From contig DAIEQT010000004.1 of NCBI GenBank assembly GCA_027347545.1, forward strand, positions 1-8,414: a stretch of 8,414 nt of DNA, written 5' to 3'. Below are positions 1 through 4,525 of this stretch, one piece after another. Positions within the stretch are counted from its first letter, which is position 1, and the number at the start of each line of letters is the position of its first letter. The position numbers were made by a program, and so were the translations under genes. The notes beneath the pieces are model-generated. The model saw only the letters and a list, made by a program, of their open reading frames with translations. It was not told the origin of the DNA and did not search any database. The stretch is from Ignavibacteria bacterium. Its GTDB lineage: Bacteria; Bacteroidota; Ignavibacteria; Ignavibacteriales; Melioribacteraceae.

Positions 1-111
1 AGTGGGTTTCATTTTTCCCCGTGGTTTTATTGTACAGCAATATTTACTATGTCTAAATAAACCTCTTTCGCTCTCATAATCAAGCCAATTTGCAAACACT
101 AAAGAGACAAA

Positions 112-171
112 TACTCTTGATCCTTGTCCGCCATCTTTGTGACGGATTACTCTTGTTCTTGATCGTGATCT
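112..171. repeat. Degenerate hexamer-phased repeat patch
   Basis: Read in steps of six on the plus strand, bases 112-123 give TACTCT TGATCC, and bases 148-171 give TACTCT TGTTCT TGATCG TGATCT. The two TACTCT units lie 36 bases apart, exactly six hexamers, so the phase is kept across a less regular middle. On the opposite strand this reads as AGATCA/CGATCA/AGAACA/AGAGTA. Low-complexity hexamer series of this kind occur between genes in various bacteria. Here the series is short and imperfect, so chance cannot be excluded. Confidence 0.35.
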
Positions 172-225
172 TCTTTTGTTTCTGCGGAGGTCGGTTTTGA
201 ACACGCCCCGCCACTCCCTATTTTT

Positions 226-244
226 ACTCAATAAAAATTTGAGT
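226..244 (+). promoter_or_regulatory. Small hairpin just upstream of the yitT-like start
   Basis: ACTCAA (226-231) and TTGAGT (239-244) form a perfect 6-bp stem around a 7-base AT loop, ending 8 bases before the ATG at 253. It could affect translation or be an operator half-site pair, but a stem this short arises easily by chance. Confidence 0.2.
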
Positions 245-252
245 TGGCGAAA

Positions 253-1188
253 ATGAGCAAATCCTTTCTAAAGAAATATCCTATCATAGATTATTTTGCA
301 ATCGCCGTGGGCTCCGCGTTAATGGCAATAGGCATTGGCGTTTTTCTTGTTGATGCAAAAGTAGTTCCCGGCGGCGTGAGCGGACTTGCAATGGCAATGC
401 ACTATTTATCCGGCAATAAAATTTCTGTGGGACTATTAATCTGGGCGCTAAATATTCCTCTTTTCTTGTGGGGAATGAAAGAACTGGGCAAAGAATTTGG
501 CATAAGAACTTTTGTTGGTTTTTCCCTTAACTCTTTTTTTATTGATCTCTTCCGCGGAGACATTCCCGGCTTTGACTACTTGAAGCTGCAAAACTCCGCA
601 ACCGTTCAAGACTTATATAAGAATGATTTCTTATTCATGGTTCTTATCGGTTCGGTTCTTCTTGGTGTTGGACTCGGCATCATTTTCAAGTTCAAGGGCA
701 CAACCGCCGGCTCTGATATTGTTGCGTCAATTATGCACAAGCGGTATGGTATAAAACCCGGGCAATCAATCATGATAATTGATTTCTTCGTAATCGCGCT
801 CGCCGGAATGATAATCGAACTGAAAGATTTATCGCCGGATAAACCAGCGCTTTCTCTTACATTCTATGCAATTTTTCTGCTTTTCATTTCATCACGATTG
901 ATTGATATAATAATAGATGGCTTTGATTACGCGCGCGCTGCCTATGTAATCTCTGATAAGTATGAAGAAATATCTGAAGCGATTTTAACTAAGATGGAGC
1001 GCGGTGTTACCGCTGTTGATACGCGCGGCGTTTATAAAAACATTGAGCGGGAAATGCTTCTTACGGTTGTTCCCCTTCGGGAAGTATCACGATTGGTTGA
1101 AATTGTAAAGGAGGTTGATCCGCACGCGTTTGTAATTGTCTATAATGTTCACGAAGTTCTAGGCGAAGGATTTAGGAGAAGAATTTAA
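253..1188 (+). CDS. YitT family membrane protein (YitT membrane domain + DUF2179)
   Basis: This is an integral inner-membrane protein of the YitT family; its transport or signalling role is not established. The 311-residue product has about six hydrophobic segments (near residues 10-34, 57-75, 83-100, 126-145, 171-189 and 200-221). It carries the family's glycine-rich signatures GGVSGLA (40-46) and GTTAGSD (149-155). The C-terminal part, about 225-305, is soluble and matches a DUF2179 domain, with the typical GVTAVDTRGVY and DPHAFVIV...GEGF patterns. Length is normal for the family. I chose the ATG at 253; a TTG at 244 would add three residues and has no better ribosome site. No clear Shine-Dalgarno is visible. 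The methyltransferase follows after 60 bp in the same direction. Family assignment is strong; function stays open. Confidence 0.9.
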   Translation: MSKSFLKKYPIIDYFAIAVGSALMAIGIGVFLVDAKVVPGGVSGLAMAMHYLSGNKISVGLLIWALNIPLFLWGMKELGKEFGIRTFVGFSLNSFFIDLFRGDIPGFDYLKLQNSATVQDLYKNDFLFMVLIGSVLLGVGLGIIFKFKGTTAGSDIVASIMHKRYGIKPGQSIMIIDFFVIALAGMIIELKDLSPDKPALSLTFYAIFLLFISSRLIDIIIDGFDYARAAYVISDKYEEISEAILTKMERGVTAVDTRGVYKNIEREMLLTVVPLREVSRLVEIVKEVDPHAFVIVYNVHEVLGEGFRRRI

Positions 1189-1190
1189 TT

Positions 1191-1226
1191 CTCCGCGACC
1201 TTTGCGAATACTTTGCGCTCTCTGCG
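1191..1226 (+). repeat. Array of four GCG-ending units (CTTTGCG-like intergenic repeat)
   Basis: Four pyrimidine-rich units each end in GCG: CTCCGCG (1191-1197), CCTTTGCG (1199-1206), CTTTGCG (1211-1217) and CTCTGCG (1220-1226). The GCG trinucleotides start at 1195, 1204, 1215 and 1224, spaced 9, 11 and 9, close to one helical turn. The array fills the 60-bp gap between the yitT-like stop and the methyltransferase start. Similar CTTTGCG-rich strings recur between genes in many FCB-group genomes as I know them. Their role is unknown to me; protein binding, RNA processing or a mobile remnant are all possible. Confidence 0.6.
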
Positions 1227-1248
1227 TTTTATCTTTCGGGAAATATAA

Positions 1249-2244
1249 ATGAATAATAACATGAACACTGTTCACGATCCAAACAAAATCCGCGAACTGG
1301 CAAACGGTTTCCAGCTAAGCAGAATAATACTAACAGCAATTGAGCTTGATGTTTTCTCAATTCTTGATAAACATTTGCTGCCCTCTTCCGAAGTGGCAAA
1401 ACAAATTGGCGCAGATGCACGCGGAACAGACCGTTTGATGGACGCTCTAGTTTCTCTTGGGTTCTTAAACAAGACACGCGAAAAATTCTATAACACCGAT
1501 GCCGCTTCGTTATATCTCGTTAAAGGTAAACCGGAATTTATGGGCGGACTTTTTCACACCAACGAACTTTGGAAATCTTGGGGAACATTAACTAACGCAG
1601 TCCGCAAAGGAACTTCCGTTTATGCAGATGATGTTTCAGAAAGTGACTGGACGGAATCGTTTATTGCGGCAATGCATTACCGTGCTGCTAAAGAAGCAAA
1701 AATTCTTGCTATGATGATTAATCTAAACTCCGCAAAGAAAATATTGGATATAGGAGGCGGCTCCGGTGCTTTCTCAATGGGAATGATTGAAAACAACCCC
1801 GAACTGAAAGCCGTTATTTTTGATTTGCCAAACGTAATTCCGTTGACTAAAAAATATGTTGAAACATTCCAGTACAAAGAAAGCATCAGTTATATAGAGG
1901 GAAATTATTTGACGGACACATTCGGAATTGGCTATGATTTGATTTTGCTTTCTGCAATTGTCCATATTAACAGTGCTGAACAGAACAAAGAATTAATTAG
2001 TAAATGCTGCAACGCTCTCAATACCAGCGGACAAATTGTAATTAAAGATTGGGTGATGAGTGAAGCGCGCACAGAACCAACTGGCGGGGCGTTATTTGCA
2101 CTAAATATGCTTGTCGGCACCGAATGCGGCGATACTTATACGGAAAAAGAAATGCGTGAGTGGTTTACAAAAGTTGGCATTTCCCAAATTGAAAGAAAAA
2201 ACACAAGTTACGGCTGGTCATTAATTATTGGAACCAAGAATTGA
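1249..2244 (+). CDS. SAM-dependent O-methyltransferase-like protein (methyltransferase family 2)
   Basis: A cytoplasmic class I methyltransferase that should transfer a methyl group from S-adenosylmethionine to a small-molecule hydroxyl; the substrate is unknown. The 331-residue product has an N-terminal winged-helix dimerisation domain (about 14-95: LSRIILTAIELDVFSIL, then SSEVAKQIG and a DRLMDALVSLGFL recognition helix). A Rossmann-type catalytic domain follows. The SAM loop is ILDIGGGSGAFS (165-176), the acidic residue after strand 2 is D192 in FDLPNV, and GNYLTD follows at 218-223. H239 in AIVHINS sits where plant-type O-methyltransferases keep their catalytic histidine. Arrangement and length fit the acetylserotonin/hydroxyneurosporene O-methyltransferase-like group, but naming a pathway would be a guess. 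An ATG at 1261 is an alternative start. The lipoprotein gene begins 8 bp after the stop, so the two are probably co-translated. Confidence 0.88.
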   Translation: MNNNMNTVHDPNKIRELANGFQLSRIILTAIELDVFSILDKHLLPSSEVAKQIGADARGTDRLMDALVSLGFLNKTREKFYNTDAASLYLVKGKPEFMGGLFHTNELWKSWGTLTNAVRKGTSVYADDVSESDWTESFIAAMHYRAAKEAKILAMMINLNSAKKILDIGGGSGAFSMGMIENNPELKAVIFDLPNVIPLTKKYVETFQYKESISYIEGNYLTDTFGIGYDLILLSAIVHINSAEQNKELISKCCNALNTSGQIVIKDWVMSEARTEPTGGALFALNMLVGTECGDTYTEKEMREWFTKVGISQIERKNTSYGWSLIIGTKN

Positions 2245-2252
2245 TTTATAAA

Positions 2253-3401
2253 ATGAAAAATATTGCTCTTATAATTACATTGGCAGTTATTGCCGTGGCT
2301 TGCGGAGACAAGAAAGAAATACCCGAATTGCTGGAAGGAAATTACCGTGTTCATACTGTTTCATTTGAGGAAAACAAACCGCTTATTAACCTTGAAAAAG
2401 ACAACCTGAAAGAAATTCTGATTCTGCTTCATCATAGAAAAAATTCCAGCGAGATTAAAAAGCATTTTCAACTTGGTGATAGTGTTTGGAACGAAAGGAT
2501 AAACTATCTCTTCGGTGAAGGTTTAATAAAGAAATTTGGTGACAGTAGTTTTGTTCCAACCGTCCTTGTATTGGATGAAGAGAATGGACGCTCTCTTAAA
2601 GAGCTAACGGATTCTTTGGGTGCAGAAATGAGCGGCATTGCAATTGACCGGCTTGGCAAAATCAAAGAGGCTTACGCGAAGATTCCTTCCTTTAGAAACC
2701 TTCCGTTTGATTACGTCTCAATGTTTATTCTGGGCGGGGTATTACATGACGGCGCGCAGTTAAAAAATTATCAAGATCAGTTTATTAAAGCATTTGTTCC
2801 TCACCGGGGCAATGGTTACTATTATTTATCGCTAATTCAGAATGAAGAAACGGAAATAAGCAATCCAAAGATTTATGAAACACGCTATTATAATTATCCG
2901 GCATTAACGCTTGGCTCGTTTGCGTCAACAATTTATGAAAGAAATATTGCTACTTATGCCACCTCGGAACTGACTAAAGATTTTGGAAAGCCAGCAGCTG
3001 AGAGCGATTCGGTTTATCAGATTACATTGCTGAACGAGCTAATTAAAATGAGTAAAAGCAGCGGCTATAAAGCATCGGCAAAAATGTTGGATGGTTTCAA
3101 CCGGTATGGAATTACTATTAAAGGGAAATCAACGATCCCGGTTTTATCAAAAGTTGATCTGCTGAAATTAGAAGAGTTGAGCGGGATTGTTGCACAAGAT
3201 ATTCTAAACTATTTTGAGAACCGGCAAACACTTTTTGTTAAGTGGTATTTGAATTCCCCGTACAGAGAGGAAACCTCTTACAAAGAATGGATGATCTGGG
3301 TTTATAAAATGATTACCGCTAAAACGGTAGATGTGCTAATTGAGAAATCTTATATAAAGACATTTGGCGGAAATACTGCTTCTTTCATTATAGAAAAATG
3401 A
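2253..3401 (+). CDS. Predicted lipoprotein of unknown function with an N-terminal winged-helix-like region
   Basis: I do not recognise this family. The 382-residue product starts with a lipoprotein signal peptide: a lysine, a hydrophobic core and AVAC|G with the lipid-bearing Cys at 17, followed by a charged GDKKE, so it should be anchored to a membrane facing the periplasm or outside. Residues about 48-108 (LKEILILLHHRKNSSEIKKHF..., then ERINYLFGEGLIKKFG) have the helix-helix-helix-wing look of a winged helix, which is odd for an exported protein. The rest is mixed helix and strand, rich in Tyr, with no catalytic motif that I can see. The ATG at 2253 is preferred because it gives a normal signal peptide. 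A TTG at 2241 would overlap the methyltransferase stop by 4 bp and add four residues. The gene lies directly behind the methyltransferase and ends in the inverted repeat at the convergent junction. Confidence 0.8.
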   Translation: MKNIALIITLAVIAVACGDKKEIPELLEGNYRVHTVSFEENKPLINLEKDNLKEILILLHHRKNSSEIKKHFQLGDSVWNERINYLFGEGLIKKFGDSSFVPTVLVLDEENGRSLKELTDSLGAEMSGIAIDRLGKIKEAYAKIPSFRNLPFDYVSMFILGGVLHDGAQLKNYQDQFIKAFVPHRGNGYYYLSLIQNEETEISNPKIYETRYYNYPALTLGSFASTIYERNIATYATSELTKDFGKPAAESDSVYQITLLNELIKMSKSSGYKASAKMLDGFNRYGITIKGKSTIPVLSKVDLLKLEELSGIVAQDILNYFENRQTLFVKWYLNSPYREETSYKEWMIWVYKMITAKTVDVLIEKSYIKTFGGNTASFIIEK

Positions 3402-3409
3402 AAGAAGCA
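3377..3409. terminator. Perfect 13-bp inverted repeat at the convergent gene junction, possible bidirectional terminator
   Basis: TGCTTCTTTCATT (3377-3389) pairs perfectly with bases 3397-3409 across a 7-base loop. The right arm contains the lipoprotein's TGA stop (3399-3401), and the structure lies between two genes that end facing each other (3401 and 3416). Position suggests termination or 3'-end protection for both transcripts. Against a classic intrinsic terminator, the stem has only 4 G/C pairs and no clear U-run follows on either strand. Confidence 0.5.
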
Positions 3410-3415
3410 TAAAGT

Positions 3416-3934
3416 CTAGTTAGCTAACTCTTTCTTGATTACCTTAATCATCTCCTCAAACTCTTCTTGTCTAAAACCGATGGAAGACCATTTAACTATT
3501 CCATCTTTGCCGATTACAAAATTTCTGGGGATGTATTTGCTTGCGAAGAGCTTGTAAACAGTTGTTTCTTTATCAAGATAAATCGGAAAAGTGTACTTGT
3601 TCAATTCGATAAATCGTTTTACTAAGTCGGTTTCTTCGCCACGGCTTATTGCAGCCATAACAAAGTTTTTATCCCTTATCTTTTCGTAAATATCTTTTTG
3701 AATGAAGGGCATTTCGATTTTACATGGACCGCACCAAGTAGCCCAAAAATTAATTAACGCAACTTTACCTTTTAGATTTACAGATGATAAATCCGGACCG
3801 TTAAGTGCTTTCGCTGTAAACTCGGGTAATTTATCGCCGACATTTAGCAAGGTGGTTTCTTTCGAATCATCTTGTGCAATTGAAAAGCCGGCAATAAGAA
3901 ATGAAAGCACAACAACAAACAACTTTCTCGACAT
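3416..3934 (-). CDS. Exported TlpA-like thiol-disulfide oxidoreductase (thioredoxin fold)
   Basis: A thioredoxin-fold protein of the TlpA/ResA/AhpC-TSA-like group, expected to work outside the cytoplasm by reducing or exchanging disulfides. The 172-residue product begins with a signal peptide (SRK, a hydrophobic core, predicted cut after SIA at residue 20). The mature part has the VGDKLPEFTAK entry (32-42), strand VALINFWATWCGPC with active-site C68-G-P-C71, and a YIPRNFVIGKDG stretch where P136 is the expected cis-proline. Length and motif order are normal for the family. An AGAGG ribosome site lies 5 bases before the ATG. It is the last gene of the leftward run, 25 bp after the acetyltransferase, and faces the lipoprotein gene across the stem-loop. 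Partner proteins and substrate cannot be read from the sequence. The lack of a cytochrome c maturation neighbour gives no reason to call it ResA. Confidence 0.92.
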   Translation of the reverse strand: MSRKLFVVVLSFLIAGFSIAQDDSKETTLLNVGDKLPEFTAKALNGPDLSSVNLKGKVALINFWATWCGPCKIEMPFIQKDIYEKIRDKNFVMAAISRGEETDLVKRFIELNKYTFPIYLDKETTVYKLFASKYIPRNFVIGKDGIVKWSSIGFRQEEFEEMIKVIKKELAN

Positions 3935-3939
3935 GAAAA

Positions 3940-3944
3940 CCTCT
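3940..3944 (-). promoter_or_regulatory. Ribosome binding site of the TlpA-like gene
   Basis: AGAGG on the minus strand lies 5 bases before the ATG at 3934. It supports this start and is the only clear Shine-Dalgarno-like site in the window. Confidence 0.55.
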
Positions 3945-3959
3945 ATTGTATTTTGAAAT

Positions 3960-4520
3960 CTATAAGTAATATCTCATAATTGGGCGTGATTTGCTTCGCC
4001 TCGCAACCTCTACAAAACCTGCTCTTTCAAATGAAGCTGGAACTCCGGTCCAAGCAAAAGCTGCGGGAATTGTTTTGGAATATGGAACAGTCGGATAACC
4101 CTCTAAAATTTTAACCTTCTTCTTCTTGCAAAACTCAATGGCAAATTTTAATAATTCAGACGAGACACCTTTCCTTCTGTAATCTTTAGCCATAAAGAAG
4201 CAAGTAATTGACCAGACCACTTTATCATCAACAGGAGAAAGTACTTTGGAGTTCTCTAGCCGTATGTATTTTTCGCGCGGGGCAAAAGAACACCAGCCGA
4301 CCGGAGTTTTTCCATCGTAAGCAATTATTCCAATCTGTTCTTTGGATCCAACAAGATGCTTCATTGCTTTCTTGTTGCCGCCTCCTTTTTGTTTTTCAAA
4401 CTGAGAAGATTTTAATCGCCACGCCATGCACCAGCAGCCACCGCACGCGCCGCGCTCTCCAAACAAGGTTTCAAAATCATTCCAGTTCTTTATTGTTAAC
4501 GGTTTGTAAGTAAGCTTCAT
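3960..4520 (-). CDS. GNAT family N-acetyltransferase with an N-terminal Cys cluster
   Basis: A cytoplasmic acetyl-CoA-dependent acyltransferase of the GNAT fold; the substrate is unknown. The 186-residue product shows the acetyl-CoA pyrophosphate loop YRRKGVSSELL (114-124), preceded by the strand VWSITCFFM, and a final strand-and-helix segment with SFERAGFVEVARRS (163-176). Before the core is a striking motif GACGGCWCMAWR (24-35) with cysteines 26, 29 and 31; as I know this subgroup, it recurs there. A longer reading frame begins at 4607, inside the kinase gene, but its extra 29 residues look unlike GNAT sequence. The ATG at 4520, 5 bases after the kinase stop, gives a normal N-terminus (MKLTYKPLTIKNW). 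No Shine-Dalgarno is visible, so translation is probably coupled to the kinase gene. Family certain, role unknown. Confidence 0.88.
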   Translation of the reverse strand: MKLTYKPLTIKNWNDFETLFGERGACGGCWCMAWRLKSSQFEKQKGGGNKKAMKHLVGSKEQIGIIAYDGKTPVGWCSFAPREKYIRLENSKVLSPVDDKVVWSITCFFMAKDYRRKGVSSELLKFAIEFCKKKKVKILEGYPTVPYSKTIPAAFAWTGVPASFERAGFVEVARRSKSRPIMRYYL

Positions 4521-4525
4521 ATAAG

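Larger units (their letters stand above)
1..252. other. Intergenic/unassigned region left of the yitT-like gene
   Basis: No gene is supported here. The plus strand has stops in all frames. The minus strand has one frame with no stop from about base 261 to base 1 (over 80 codons). It lacks an early ATG and has a Lys/Arg-rich, low-complexity start, and I recognise no family in it; it would run off the left edge. Within the stretch are a hexamer-phased patch (112-171), a GC-rich block (about 182-219) that stands out from the AT-rich surroundings, and a small 6-bp hairpin (226-244) just before the yitT-like start. I see no convincing -35/-10 or Bacteroidota-type -33/-7 promoter. Confidence 0.5.

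Noticed and set aside
1229..1477. Minus-strand open frames opposite the methyltransferase gene
   Set aside because: They lie wholly inside a well-supported gene with clear family motifs, show no recognisable domain and have no ribosome site.
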